Positions 35,331-44,438 are shown, counted from the stretch's first letter. The stretch is DNA of 64,000 bases from Thermoflexus sp. (GCA_020724465.1 DYGX01000002.1:124001-188000); one strand, 5' to 3'. The notes: generated from the letters alone by a model not told the origin. Numbers and translations are program-made.

Positions 35331-37037
35331 CTACGATCCGGCAAGCTCCAGATCGCGCGCCAGCACCCAGCCAGTGATCGTTTCGCTGGCCGTTTCATCA
35401 TAGCGGACTGTCGCCGTGCTCGTCCGGCCACCCTGATCGGTGCGGGTGTACGACGCGGGCTGGCCGGTGCACTCCAGCTTGAAGTAAAAGTTGAGGCCGG
35501 TGCCGGTGCGCGCCTGCTCGATAGCGAAGTCGGTGATCACAAATTCAGCATCGACCGGGCAGCGCCCCGCAAACTCGACGTGCTGGCTGGTCGGCGTGAG
35601 CGCGAAAGCGCCGCTTGTTGTGGTCGGCAAGCGCACAAAGGTCTGTCCTTCTTCGGTTGTTTCCAGTGTGTAGCTGCTGTCTTTGATGCGCACGCTGTCG
35701 CCCGGCACAAAGGGCAGCGGCCCACGCAGCGTCTCCTGATCGACCCACCCGGTGAGTTCCTGCGTTTGCGGGCAGATCGAGACGATGCCGGTGCTGGTGG
35801 CGTTGCCCACGCTGATCGTCTGCTGCTCGGTTTGCACCTCGTCGGCCATGCATCCCTGGCAGGTCACCTGATAGTAGATGACGCCGTCGAAGCCGGCGTA
35901 CTGGCTGATGGTCGCAACCGAGCGCGTCGGGCAGACGCCGACCACGTTCGACTCCGTTTCTTCTGTCTCGAAGACGGCCGGACCGGGGCCGGTGGTCAGG
36001 AAGGCGGGGGGCACCGTGTAAATCACTTCCGGCTCCCTGGCCGCCGGGGCCGGGGCGCCTTCTTCGAACTCGTCTTCGGATGGCTCTGGTTCGGTGTTGA
36101 AGGTGGCGATTGGCTGTACAGAGATCAGCACTCTCTGGCCGGTATCGTAGCGGAAGGGGCCGATAAAGCGATCGCTGCTGGCCCAGCCCGAAATGTCCCC
36201 GCATGTCAGGCGGTAGTACACTTCGCCATCCACCACGCGGGCCTCTTCGGCGACCAGGATTGCCCCTTCGATGCAGTTTCCTTCGACAGCCGTCTCCGGG
36301 GTAATCGGGCCTGGCTCGCTGGCGAGCCGGTACACCTCGTCGTCGTCTGTCGCGCCGATCACGGCCAGCGCGCGGTCACCGACATTGATTTCCAGCGGGC
36401 CGAGCAGTTGGGCTTCGTCAAGATAGCCGCGTGTGCCACGCGGACACTCAACCTGATAGTACAGCTCTTTGACGCCGTCCCCGTCCTGGTCGGCGACCTT
36501 GATGTCGAGAATACTGACGATGGTTCCGGCCATGCACTGCTGCATGAAGATCGGCGCGGGCTGCAACGTGAACTCGTCAAGCATGGTCACGCGCTGCTCG
36601 CCGGGGGGCGCAATGGTCAGCCCCAGGTCGTTGCGCTCGAATCTGAGCGGACCCGCCAGACGATTTTCTGCAGCCCACCCCACCGAGCCGACGCAGTTAA
36701 TCAGGTAATAAACGTTTGAATCCTCGCCCTGAGCCGCATACAGGACACGCGCGGTCGAGCCGCCGTCGCACAGGGCTTTGGAGTTCAGCAGGTTGCTGGC
36801 GAGCGGCTCAGGATAAACAGTCAGGCTGAAGAAGGCACGGCCAAGCTCCTGCGGCACCAGCGCATAGTCCCCAACCGACAGGCGCGACTGGGCAGGCGTC
36901 GGCATCGGCGTCGGCGTGTAATAGGGCGTCAACTCAAACAGGCCGGGAATCTGATCGGAATAGCAGGCCATGGCCGCCAGGACCAGGCTGGCTACCACGA
37001 TGAACAGCGCGCCGGAAATTCGTGTCGATGGTTTCAC
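35331..37037 (-). CDS. Lipoprotein with repeated SH3b-like modules, inserted in the opp operon
   Basis: 568 residues from a GTG at 37037 with a GAGGAG Shine-Dalgarno 9 nt upstream. The signal peptide ends in LAAMAC, the lipidated Cys near 25, then a Thr/Pro spacer. The mature part looks like four or five repeats of about 100 residues, each with a C-x-G or C-P-x-x strand, a YYxxxC strand and a GW-[AV] turn (for example YYLINCVGSVGWAAENRLAGP and YYRLTCGDISGWASSDRFIGP), which resembles SH3b modules. Paired Cys suggest disulfides. It lies between oppC and oppB where a substrate-binding protein is not expected, but it has no SBP_bac_5 features. It may be an accessory surface protein of the transporter or an unrelated passenger. 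Confidence 0.75.
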   Translation of the reverse strand: MKPSTRISGALFIVVASLVLAAMACYSDQIPGLFELTPYYTPTPMPTPAQSRLSVGDYALVPQELGRAFFSLTVYPEPLASNLLNSKALCDGGSTARVLYAAQGEDSNVYYLINCVGSVGWAAENRLAGPLRFERNDLGLTIAPPGEQRVTMLDEFTLQPAPIFMQQCMAGTIVSILDIKVADQDGDGVKELYYQVECPRGTRGYLDEAQLLGPLEINVGDRALAVIGATDDDEVYRLASEPGPITPETAVEGNCIEGAILVAEEARVVDGEVYYRLTCGDISGWASSDRFIGPFRYDTGQRVLISVQPIATFNTEPEPSEDEFEEGAPAPAAREPEVIYTVPPAFLTTGPGPAVFETEETESNVVGVCPTRSVATISQYAGFDGVIYYQVTCQGCMADEVQTEQQTISVGNATSTGIVSICPQTQELTGWVDQETLRGPLPFVPGDSVRIKDSSYTLETTEEGQTFVRLPTTTSGAFALTPTSQHVEFAGRCPVDAEFVITDFAIEQARTGTGLNFYFKLECTGQPASYTRTDQGGRTSTATVRYDETASETITGWVLARDLELAGS

Positions 37038-37088
37038 AACGGGTATCTCCTCGTGCCAGCGTTGACGGCAACTGAGTTGCGCGCAGGG

Positions 37089-38234
37089 CTATGTGCCGCG
37101 CAGCCGGGGATCCAGCGCATCTCGCAGACCATCGCCCAGGAAGTTGAACGACAGCGTCGTAATCACGAGCGCGATGCTTGGCACGATCAGAATGAAGCGG
37201 TTCGAGAAGAACCCGCCGCGCGTGCGCACTTCGCTGATCATCGCGCCCCAGCTCGGCGTGCCGGGCTGGACGCCGAGGCCGATGAAACTGAGAAACGCTT
37301 CGGTGAAGATATAGCCGGGGATGGCCAGCGTCTCGGCGACGATCAGCGGTCCGATCACGTTAGGCAGCAGGTGAACGAAGATGATTCGCCGGTTGCTGGC
37401 GCCGACTGCGCGCGCTGCCTCGACGAACTCTTTCTCCCGATAGGACAGCACCTGACCGCGCGCCAGGCGCGCCATGCCGATCCAGCTCAGCGAGCCGAGC
37501 GCGATGAACAGGAACAGCAGGCCGCCCATGTCCGAATTCAGATCGAGGACAAAGCCCACCAGGCCGCCGCGCTCGGTGCCCTGGTAGGTGCGTGCCACTT
37601 CGGTGAAAAAGACCTGCAGGAGGATGACGAGCACCAGGTAGGGGATGCCGTACATGAAATCGACGATGCGCATCATGATGTTGTCGACCCGGCCCCCGTA
37701 GAAGCCGGCGATGACGCCGTAGATCAACCCTAGCACCAGGCTCATTGTGGCGCCCAGGACGCCCACTGCCAGCGACACTTGCGCGCCATAGACTGTCTGG
37801 GTCAGCCAGTCCTTGCCGCTGCTGTCTCCACCCAGCAGATAGCACCACTGCCGCTGGTTGGGGTCGGGCGCGGGCCGGAAGCAATATTTGTTCTGGACTT
37901 CGAGCAGCGCCTCTTCGCTCAGCCAGCTGCACCAGTACGGGTTCTGATCTTGCCCGTCGCGCGCGCACGTCAGTGGGTCCGGATATGAGTCGACCTGAGG
38001 CAGATTGACCGGGTTGATGGTGTGACGGGCCGCCTCACCGGTGCGGGCATCGAGAATTTCGAGGCGAGTCAGCAGCGGAGCCGAGATCGCAATAAGAAAG
38101 ATGACGATGATGACGTTCAGTGCAACCACCGCCGCCTTGTTCCGACGGAACAGGCGCCAGGCGTCCAGCCAGGGATTCGACGGTTTTTCCTCGCCGGCGA
38201 GCGTAAGCGGCTCTGCACCTTCCGCGACTGCCAT
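37089..38234 (-). CDS. Oligopeptide/dipeptide ABC permease, OppC/DppC type
   Basis: 381 residues. Cytoplasmic N-terminus, TM1 near 33-53, then an extracytoplasmic insert of about 100 residues with four Cys before the family motif GGDSSGKDWLTQTVYGAQVSL near 140 (normal OppC reads GTDxxGRD there). Five further TM helices follow, with the EAA loop KEFVEAARAVGASNRRIIFVHLLPN near 290 and a C-terminal DGLRDALDPRLRGT motif typical of the family. Forms a pair with OppB. It is separated from oppF by a hairpin, so it may also have its own promoter. Confidence 0.93.
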   Translation of the reverse strand: MAVAEGAEPLTLAGEEKPSNPWLDAWRLFRRNKAAVVALNVIIVIFLIAISAPLLTRLEILDARTGEAARHTINPVNLPQVDSYPDPLTCARDGQDQNPYWCSWLSEEALLEVQNKYCFRPAPDPNQRQWCYLLGGDSSGKDWLTQTVYGAQVSLAVGVLGATMSLVLGLIYGVIAGFYGGRVDNIMMRIVDFMYGIPYLVLVILLQVFFTEVARTYQGTERGGLVGFVLDLNSDMGGLLFLFIALGSLSWIGMARLARGQVLSYREKEFVEAARAVGASNRRIIFVHLLPNVIGPLIVAETLAIPGYIFTEAFLSFIGLGVQPGTPSWGAMISEVRTRGGFFSNRFILIVPSIALVITTLSFNFLGDGLRDALDPRLRGT

Positions 38235-38372
38235 GGTGTCTCATCTCCTTCGCGAACCATCCGGTGATGGTGCGTGAGTGGCGCGGCCCTTGGATGCGTT
38301 ATGTGTGGGTCTATATGATCACGCGGCAAACGTGGATTTGGTTCACTCCCTGGTTGCTTCCCCTGGATAGAA

Positions 38373-38405
38373 CCGCCCGGCATCGCGGTGCGCGGCGCCG
38401 GGCGG
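38373..38405 (-). terminator. Hairpin after oppF, weak terminator or attenuator
   Basis: 9-bp perfect stem CCGCCCGGC/GCCGGGCGG (38373-38381 with 38397-38405), followed on the minus strand by TTCTAT. It lies in the 192-bp gap between oppF and oppC and may reduce read-through or protect the 5' half of the message. Confidence 0.55.
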
Positions 38406-38426
38406 TGGCAACGCGTGCGGATTAAG

Positions 38427-39467
38427 CTAGATCACGCGGTGGCAGGCAACCCAGTGGCCCGGCAGAACTTCGACCAGCTCGGGCTCGGTTTCGAAGCACA
38501 CATCGATCGACACCGGGCAACGGGTGTTGAAGTTGCAGCCCTTGGGTGGGTTGATCGGGCTGGGCACATCACCCTTCAGAATAATGCGCTGGCGTTTCTC
38601 TTCTACCGCCGGATCGGGCACGGGAACCGCCGACAGCAACGCCTGGGTATAGGGGTGGAGCGGGTTGGTATACAGTTCCTCGCTTTCGGCAATCTCAACG
38701 ATCTTGCCGAGGTACATGACTGCGACACGGTCGCACAGGTGGCGCACCATGCTCAGGTCGTGCGCGATGAACAGATACGTCAGGCCAAGCTCCTCTTGCA
38801 GGCGCTGGAGCAGGTTGACGACCTGCGCCTGAATGGAGACGTCCAGCGCGGAAATCGGCTCGTCGGCCACGATGAACGACGGGTTGAGCGCCAGCGAGCG
38901 CGCCAGGCCGATGCGCTGGCGCTGGCCGCCGGAGAATTCGTGCGGATAGCGGCGGACGAAATACGGGTTCAGCCCGACCATTTCGAGCAGTTCCGCCACG
39001 CGCTCTTCGCGTTCCTTTTTGGTGCCGATGTTGTGGACGACCAGCGGTTCGGCGACGATACGCCCGACCGACATACGCGGGTTGAGCGATGCGTAGGGGT
39101 CCTGGAAGATCATCTGCATTTCGCGGCGCATCCGGCGCAGCGATTCGCCCTTCAGGTTGGTGATTTCCTGCCCGCGGTACTTCACGCTGCCCGACGTTGG
39201 GCGGTAGAGCTGGAGAATCGTGCGGCCGGTGGTCGATTTCCCGCAGCCGCTTTCGCCGACCAGCCCGAGCGTCTCGCCTTTGTAGACTTTGAAGCTGACA
39301 CCGTCAACAGCTTTGACGGCGGCGACTTCGCGCTGGAACAGGATGCCGGACTTGATCGGGAAGTACTTCTTGAGATCGGTGACCTCGACCAGGACTTCTT
39401 TGCCGTCGGCGTATGCGGCGGTGGCGCCCACTGACGAGGTGCGCGGCTCACTGACTGCTTGGCTCAT
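38427..39467 (-). CDS. Oligopeptide ABC transporter ATP-binding protein OppF/DppF
   Basis: 346 residues. Walker [10 protein letters not shown] near 69, signature [12 protein letters not shown] near 165, Walker [13 protein letters not shown] near 184, H-loop IAHDLS. The C-terminal oligo_HPY region contains four Cys typical of the [4Fe-4S] motif ([14 protein letters not shown], then C near the end). It overlaps oppD by 20 nt. It forms the ATPase heterodimer with OppD at the cytoplasmic face. Confidence 0.95.
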   Translation of the reverse strand: MSQAVSEPRTSSVGATAAYADGKEVLVEVTDLKKYFPIKSGILFQREVAAVKAVDGVSFKVYKGETLGLVGESGCGKSTTGRTILQLYRPTSGSVKYRGQEITNLKGESLRRMRREMQMIFQDPYASLNPRMSVGRIVAEPLVVHNIGTKKEREERVAELLEMVGLNPYFVRRYPHEFSGGQRQRIGLARSLALNPSFIVADEPISALDVSIQAQVVNLLQRLQEELGLTYLFIAHDLSMVRHLCDRVAVMYLGKIVEIAESEELYTNPLHPYTQALLSAVPVPDPAVEEKRQRIILKGDVPSPINPPKGCNFNTRCPVSIDVCFETEPELVEVLPGHWVACHRVI

Positions 39468-40455
39468 GTGCGAATTCCTTTTTACGAACGTCTACCCAGC
39501 AGGCGACGATATGGTCTGGCGAGCCATCGGCGGCCGGGACCAGAGGCGGGTTCTCTTCACACTTGTCAATCCGGTAAATGCAGCGCGGCGCGAAGGGGCA
39601 TCCCTTCGGCAGGTAGCGCATATCCGGCGGGGATCCCTCGATGGAGAAAAGCCGCTCGTTCTTCTGGTCGAGGCGCGGCAGCGAGCCGAGCAAGCCCAGT
39701 GTATACGGATGGCGCGGGTCGTGATAGACATCCTTGACTCTGCCGCGCTCGATAATATAGCCGGCATACATCACATTCACCGTGTCGGCCAGACCCGCCA
39801 CAATGCCCAGGTCGTGCGTGATCCAGATCATCGCCATGCCGATCTTGTCGCGCAGGCGGCGCACCAGATCGAGGATCTGCGCCTGGATCGTCACGTCGAG
39901 CGCGGTGGTCGGCTCGTCGGCGATCAGAAGCTGTGGATTGCACGACAGCGCCATCGCGATCATCACGCGCTGGCGCATGCCACCCGAAAACTGGTGCGGG
40001 TAATCGTCAAGACGATCGGCGGCAGATGGGATGCCCACCATCGTGAGCAGCTCTGCGGCTCGCGCCCGAGCCTGCGCGTTGTCCATGCCCAGATGGAGCT
40101 TGAGGGCCTCGGTGATCTGGCGTCCCACCGTGAGCACAGGGTTGAGCGAGGTCATCGGGTCCTGGAAGACCATCGCGATCTCGGCCCCGCGCACCAGGCG
40201 CATCTTGTTCTTGGACAGCTTCAGCAGATCCCGCCCGCGGAAAATAACCTCGCCATCGGTGATCTTGCCGGGCGGCTGAGGAATAAGACCCATGATCGAG
40301 AGTGCGTGCACACTCTTGCCGCACCCGCTCTCTCCTACCACGCCCAGGGTCTCGCCCTCGTTCAGGGAGTAGGAGATCCCGTTGACGGCGTAGACGGTCC
40401 CCTCCTCCGTATGAAATTCTGTTTTGAGGTTTCTCACCTCCATTAGCACGGCCAA
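39448..40455 (-). CDS. Oligopeptide ABC transporter ATP-binding protein OppD/DppD
   Basis: About 335 residues. I chose TTG 40455 because AAGGAG lies 9 nt upstream of it; ATG 40443 is the alternative but is 21 nt from that site. Walker [10 protein letters not shown], signature [12 protein letters not shown], Walker [14 protein letters not shown]-loop ITHDLG, and the C-terminal oligo_HPY segment with its Cys cluster ([14 protein letters not shown]). First gene of the operon. No periplasmic binding protein gene lies upstream or downstream, which is unusual for an opp operon. Confidence 0.93.
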   Translation of the reverse strand: MAVLMEVRNLKTEFHTEEGTVYAVNGISYSLNEGETLGVVGESGCGKSVHALSIMGLIPQPPGKITDGEVIFRGRDLLKLSKNKMRLVRGAEIAMVFQDPMTSLNPVLTVGRQITEALKLHLGMDNAQARARAAELLTMVGIPSAADRLDDYPHQFSGGMRQRVMIAMALSCNPQLLIADEPTTALDVTIQAQILDLVRRLRDKIGMAMIWITHDLGIVAGLADTVNVMYAGYIIERGRVKDVYHDPRHPYTLGLLGSLPRLDQKNERLFSIEGSPPDMRYLPKGCPFAPRCIYRIDKCEENPPLVPAADGSPDHIVACWVDVRKKEFAHEPSSQ

Positions 40456-40752
40456 AAGCGCTCTCTCCTTTGCCACTCTCAGGCGCAAACACAGAGTGGC
40501 AGAATCACCCAGTGGTGTGCTGCCCCAAATTGAGCGGGATTGTAAGCGACTTGGGGGTCACGCGCAAGCCCTTCGTCAACCCGTTCCACGCTCAGGTATG
40601 GGTGCCCGCCGGAACCACAGCGGTTCCCGTGCGCGCCGAGGCGCAAGCGTTTTGGGGACCCCCTACCGATTATTAATATCCACTTGGCAGCCGGTTGGTT
40701 CAAAAGCAACGGGAAATTCCCCTCCGGTGGTGGGGTCGCGGGGGAAGCCGCC
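40456..40752. other. Divergent intergenic region between oppD and the serS leader
   Basis: No gene is supported here. On the minus strand a promoter for the opp operon is visible: TTGCGC (40562-40567), a 17-nt spacer and TACAAT (40539-40544), leaving a leader of about 80 nt. The remaining bases up to 40752 hold no further element I can support. Confidence 0.6.
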
Positions 40753-40781
40753 TTGACAGCGCCAGACGCCTTTGTTACACT
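40753..40781 (+). promoter_or_regulatory. Strong sigma-70 type promoter of the T-box/serS transcript
   Basis: -35 TTGACA (40753-40758, perfect), a 17-nt spacer and -10 TACACT (40776-40781). Start site near 40788. Confidence 0.85.
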
Positions 40782-40787
40782 GCTCGT

Positions 40788-41066
40788 CAACTCAGGCATC
40801 CAAACAATGCAATGACTTTGACGGGGCCAAGTACGCTGCCCCTCGCGTCCAGAGAGCCGCCGGCTGGTGCAAGGCGGCTGCGAGCCAGCGGAACATCCAC
40901 CCCCGAACAGTCGCCTGTCGAACCTGCCGCGCTAAGACAGGCCGGGCGCGCCCGTTATCGCGCCGGAGTGTTCGCACTCCCCGAGGCTCGTGCCGCAAGG
41001 TACGGGCGAAACCAGGTGGCACCACGGGTCCCCTCGTCCTGGCAGCATTGCAGGCGAGGGGTTTTC
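40788..41066 (+). promoter_or_regulatory. T-box riboswitch upstream of serS
   Basis: Conserved T-box parts in order: AGAGAGCC with the GGTGCAAGGC distal stem I (about 40851-40880), a GGAAC block beside the specifier loop (40890s) with TCC (Ser) as candidate specifier just after it, stem III CGCGCCCGTTATCGCG (about 40947-40962), and the T-box AGGTGGCACCACGGGT (41014-41029). A terminator stem CCCCTCG/CGAGGGG (41030-41036 with 41055-41061) is followed by TTTTC. The UGGC of the antiterminator bulge would pair with the 3' end GCCA; bacterial tRNA-Ser has G73, which fits serine. Uncharged tRNA-Ser would promote read-through into the small ORF and serS. Confidence 0.92.
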
Positions 41067-41082
41067 TATTACTGAGGAGCGA

Positions 41083-41265
41083 ATGATGCCGTTGGAATTC
41101 ATGACCCCTGAGGTGTGGAATGGCCTTGTGTTGGGCGTCGTGATCATCGGGCTGGCGCTGGCCGCGCTGCGTCTATACCGGGATCTGTCCGGGCCACCCC
41201 GGCGCGGGCCTGACTCCAGCCACAAGGCGACTGCACGCCGTTCCGGGCGCGCCCGGCGGCGCTGA
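41083..41265 (+). CDS. Small membrane protein (60 aa) between T-box and serS
   Basis: 60 residues from the first of two tandem ATGs at 41083/41086, with GAGGAG about 5 nt upstream. One TM helix (about 13-31) and a basic Arg/Lys/Ser-rich C-terminus (13 Arg/Lys in the last 31 residues), so N-out/C-in is expected. It is the first gene after the T-box terminator, so it is under tRNA-Ser control with serS. No family recognised. Another small ORF holds the same position after the leuS T-box. Confidence 0.7.
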   Translation: MMPLEFMTPEVWNGLVLGVVIIGLALAALRLYRDLSGPPRRGPDSSHKATARRSGRARRR

Positions 41266-41328
41266 GCCGCGAAGAACTGAACGTTCGTATCAGGCAAGCA
41301 CTGTTCGCAGACAGGGAGTGAGGCACGC

Positions 41329-42753
41329 ATGATCGACATCAATCTCATTCGCGAAAAGCCGGACTGGGTCAAAGAGCAGCTTGTCAAGCTCAACGACCTC
41401 GCGGCAGTCGAGCGCATCGATCAGATCGTCGCGCTGGACCGGCGTCGTCGCGAGCTTCTGGCGCGCGTTGAGGCGCTCAAAGCGGACCGCAACCGGATCA
41501 ACAAGCAGATGGGCCGCTTCCGCGGCGCGAAGCATCTCAGCCCGGCGCAGATCGTCGGCGGGGCGCGCGCCGCCATCGCCGCCATTCAGGCCGATCAGAC
41601 CGACGCGGCGCTTGACGCTCTTGCTCATCCGCCGGCTGCTGATGGGGACATCGATCCTGACGCGCCAGCCGAGGCGCTCGACGCGCTGCTGGAAGCCCTG
41701 CGCGTGCAGGGGGATCGGGTGGGCGCGCTGGATGCCGAGATCCGGGCTATCGAACAGGCGCTGGACGAGCACCTGCTGTGGATCCCGAATATGCCGGACC
41801 CCACCACGCCGGTTGGCGCAAGCGAAGAGCAGAACGTCATCCACCCGGTTCAGGGCACGCTGCGGGAGTTTGATTTCGAGCCACTTCCACACTGGGAGCT
41901 GGGGCCCGCGCTGGGGATCATCGATTTTGAGCGAGGCGTCAAGCTTTCCGGCACGCGCTTCTACATCCTGAAAGGTCTTGGTTCGCGTCTGTACCGGGCG
42001 CTGGGCACGTGGATGCTCGATGTCCAGGTTGCGCGCGGTTTCACCGAAATCTACCCGCCCTTTATGGTGCACGAAGACGCCATGTTCGGCTCGGCCCAGT
42101 TTCCGAAGTTTCGCGACGTGGTCTATTTCGACGCCGAGTCGGGGCTGTACATGCTGCCGACGGCGGAAGTGGCGCTGACGAATATGCATCGCGACGAGAT
42201 CTTCGAGGAAGCCGATCTGCCGCTGTACTATGTGGCACACACGCCGTGCTTCCGGCGCGAGAAGATGAGCGCAGGTCGCGATGTGCGCGGGCTGAAGCGC
42301 GTGCACCAGTTCGAGAAGGTGGAACTGTACAAGTTCACCACGCCCGAGACCAGCAACGACGAGCTAATGTCCCTGGTCGAGGCGGCTGAGGCGATCTGTG
42401 CGGCGCTTGAAATCCCGTACCGGCGGGTGGAGATGGTTACCGGCGATCTCGGCTTTGCCGCTTCCAAGAAGTTCGATATCGAGATGTGGGCACCTGGCAG
42501 CGGGGAATGGCTGGAAGTCAGCTCGTGCAGCAACACGCGCGATTTTCAGGCACGCCGCGCCAACATCCGCTATCGCCCGGCGGATGGGGGCCGCCCGCGC
42601 TTTGTCCACACCCTCAACGGCTCCGGGCTGGCCGTCATCCGCCCGTTTATCGCCGTGCTCGAAAACTACCAGCAGCGCGACGGCAGCGTTGTCGTGCCGC
42701 CGGTGCTGCGTCCCTACATGGGCGGCGTCGAAGTGATCGAGCCGGTGAGGTAG
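41329..42753 (+). CDS. serS: Seryl-tRNA synthetase
   Basis: 474 residues, a class II synthetase. The N-terminal MIDINLIREKPDWV block begins the coiled-coil tRNA-binding arm (about 1-150, slightly longer than usual by a Pro/Asp-rich insert near 100-115). The catalytic core has motif 2 CFRREKMSAGRDVRGLKRVHQF near 306 and motif 3 VPPVLRPYMGG near the C-terminus, with LPTAEVALTN and SCSNTRDFQARR typical of SerRS. Start ATG 41329 is preceded by GGGAGTGAGG. It charges tRNA-Ser (and tRNA-Sec if present) and is regulated by the upstream T-box. Confidence 0.98.
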   Translation: MIDINLIREKPDWVKEQLVKLNDLAAVERIDQIVALDRRRRELLARVEALKADRNRINKQMGRFRGAKHLSPAQIVGGARAAIAAIQADQTDAALDALAHPPAADGDIDPDAPAEALDALLEALRVQGDRVGALDAEIRAIEQALDEHLLWIPNMPDPTTPVGASEEQNVIHPVQGTLREFDFEPLPHWELGPALGIIDFERGVKLSGTRFYILKGLGSRLYRALGTWMLDVQVARGFTEIYPPFMVHEDAMFGSAQFPKFRDVVYFDAESGLYMLPTAEVALTNMHRDEIFEEADLPLYYVAHTPCFRREKMSAGRDVRGLKRVHQFEKVELYKFTTPETSNDELMSLVEAAEAICAALEIPYRRVEMVTGDLGFAASKKFDIEMWAPGSGEWLEVSSCSNTRDFQARRANIRYRPADGGRPRFVHTLNGSGLAVIRPFIAVLENYQQRDGSVVVPPVLRPYMGGVEVIEPVR

Positions 42754-42757
42754 GGCG

Positions 42758-43255
42758 ATGCCGGTCTTGCCGGATGTACTTGAGCCGGGGCTGGCGGTTG
42801 TCTTCGTTGGCACTGCCGCCAGCCGGCGCTCGGCTGAGGTGGGCGCACCCTATGCGGGTCCCGGCAATCGTTTCTGGGATGCGCTCTATGCGGCCGGGTT
42901 CACGCCGCGCCGCCTTGATGCGCGGGAGTTTCGCGAACTGCCGCGCTATGGGATCGGCTTGACCGGCATGGCACCCGAGAAGATCGGCAACGATGACATC
43001 CTGACCCGCAGCGATTTCGACGCGGCAGGCGTGCGGGCCAAGATCGCGCACTACGCGCCGCGCGTGGTGGCGTTTGTGGGCAAGCGCGCTGCGCAGGAAT
43101 TCTTCGGGAAACCCCGCGTCGAGTACGGGCTTCAGGCTGAGCGCCTGGGCGAGACAGTGTTCTATGTGCTCCCGTCGCCGTCTGGCGCGGCACGGCGCTA
43201 TTGGGATGAGGCTCCCTGGCGCGCCCTGCGCGCTTATGTGGATCAAATGGAATGA
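42758..43255 (+). CDS. Mismatch-specific uracil/thymine DNA glycosylase (Mug/TDG family)
   Basis: 165 residues, 4 nt after serS. Motif 1 reads VGTAASRRS near 19-27 (the GINPG of E. coli Mug is replaced by GTAAS, as in many bacterial relatives). GAPYAGPGNRFWDALYAAG near 31-49 and motif 2 LPSPSGAARR near 140 (the wedge that pushes into the helix) are intact. It excises U or T mispaired with G and begins base-excision repair. Cotranscription with serS is likely from the spacing. Confidence 0.9.
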   Translation: MPVLPDVLEPGLAVVFVGTAASRRSAEVGAPYAGPGNRFWDALYAAGFTPRRLDAREFRELPRYGIGLTGMAPEKIGNDDILTRSDFDAAGVRAKIAHYAPRVVAFVGKRAAQEFFGKPRVEYGLQAERLGETVFYVLPSPSGAARRYWDEAPWRALRAYVDQME

Positions 43256-43275
43256 GCGGGGCGGGGTGGTATAAT
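43248..43275 (+). promoter_or_regulatory. Promoter of the RNase P RNA gene
   Basis: Perfect -10 TATAAT (43270-43275), 7 nt before the RNA 5' end. The -35 is weak: TGGAAT at 43248-43253, 16-nt spacer, overlapping the end of the glycosylase gene. Confidence 0.7.
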
Positions 43276-43281
43276 AGCAGT

Positions 43282-43653
<372 letters not shown>

Positions 43654-43694
43654 GCGTTTTTCAGCGCATGACGCCTCCAGCGAAAGGCAGTTGG

Positions 43695-44384
43695 ATGAAG
43701 GGATATCTGGTGTTGAGCGGCGGCCAGGCGTTCACCCCGCCAGCCCGGACTCTGGATAGCCGCTGGCTCAACCGGATTCGCCGGAGCCACGCCCGGCCCA
43801 GGGTGGTTGTGATTCCCGCTGCTGATATATCTGGCACCCGGCGCGAGCCAGACCGCATCACTCGCTACTTCAACAACCTGGGGACTTTTGCCGAATATGT
43901 CATGATCACGTCGCCGCTGGCCGCGAACACCGCCAGCGAGTATGAGATTCTCGACAAGGTCGAAGGGCTGGTGCTGCCCGATGGAAGCGCGCTCGACCTG
44001 GTGGAGCGCCTGACAGGCACCAAGACCGAGGCCGCGCTGCGGCGCGCTCTTCAGCGTGTGGCGGTCGTTGTTGCGACGGGCGCAAGCGCGATGGCCCTCG
44101 GCGGCGCGTACTGGCTGGGCGGCGCGTGGGAACGCGGACTGGGCCTGGCGCCTCATCTGGCCATCGTGCCGCATCATGCATTCGTGCAGATGCGCCTGCC
44201 AGCCGACCGGCTGCTGGATGGGATCCCCGAAGGTGTAACCGCCATTGGGATCGACGATTTGACCTATATCACGTGGACGCCCGAAAACACCTACGAAGTG
44301 ATGGGGCACGGCGAGGTGACGGTGTATCGCAGCGCGGAACAGCAGGACGTCTACCGCGACGGGGCGACGTTTTCGTTAAGCTAA
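43695..44384 (+). CDS. Cyanophycinase-like (peptidase S51/GATase fold) protein
   Basis: About 229 residues from ATG 43695, which has AAAGG upstream; ATG 43668 would add 9 residues without a Shine-Dalgarno. The YLVLSGGQAF opening, RVVVIPAADIS and the nucleophile-elbow-like VVATGASAMALGG near 125 (usual GTSAGA) follow the S51 layout. FVQMRLPADRLLDGIPEGVTAIGIDD matches the segment after the catalytic His. The usual GGG(D/N)Q motif is replaced by LPDGSALDL, and HHAFVQ substitutes for the typical DQHF block, so the catalytic triad is doubtful. It may be an inactive or divergent member. It is convergent with leuS. Confidence 0.68.
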   Translation: MKGYLVLSGGQAFTPPARTLDSRWLNRIRRSHARPRVVVIPAADISGTRREPDRITRYFNNLGTFAEYVMITSPLAANTASEYEILDKVEGLVLPDGSALDLVERLTGTKTEAALRRALQRVAVVVATGASAMALGGAYWLGGAWERGLGLAPHLAIVPHHAFVQMRLPADRLLDGIPEGVTAIGIDDLTYITWTPENTYEVMGHGEVTVYRSAEQQDVYRDGATFSLS

Positions 44385-44438
44385 AAGCAGCTAAAGACAG
44401 CAACATACAGCAACATACAGCTAAGTACAGCAAAAAGC
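44379..44438 (+). repeat. Six tandem 10-bp repeats
   Basis: Units AGCTAAAAGC, AGCTAAAGAC, AGCAACATAC, AGCAACATAC, AGCTAAGTAC and AGCAAAAAGC, each exactly 10 nt and beginning AGC. The array starts inside the stop codon region of the S51-like gene and runs into the terminator stem. It is AT-rich against the background. Confidence 0.85.

Noticed and set aside
40479-40799. Possible binding-protein fragment or small gene between oppD and serS
   Set aside because: No signal peptide or SBP motif in any frame; both promoters run through this region.
44379-44438. CRISPR array
   Set aside because: Units are only 10 bp, contiguous, with no spacers and no cas genes.
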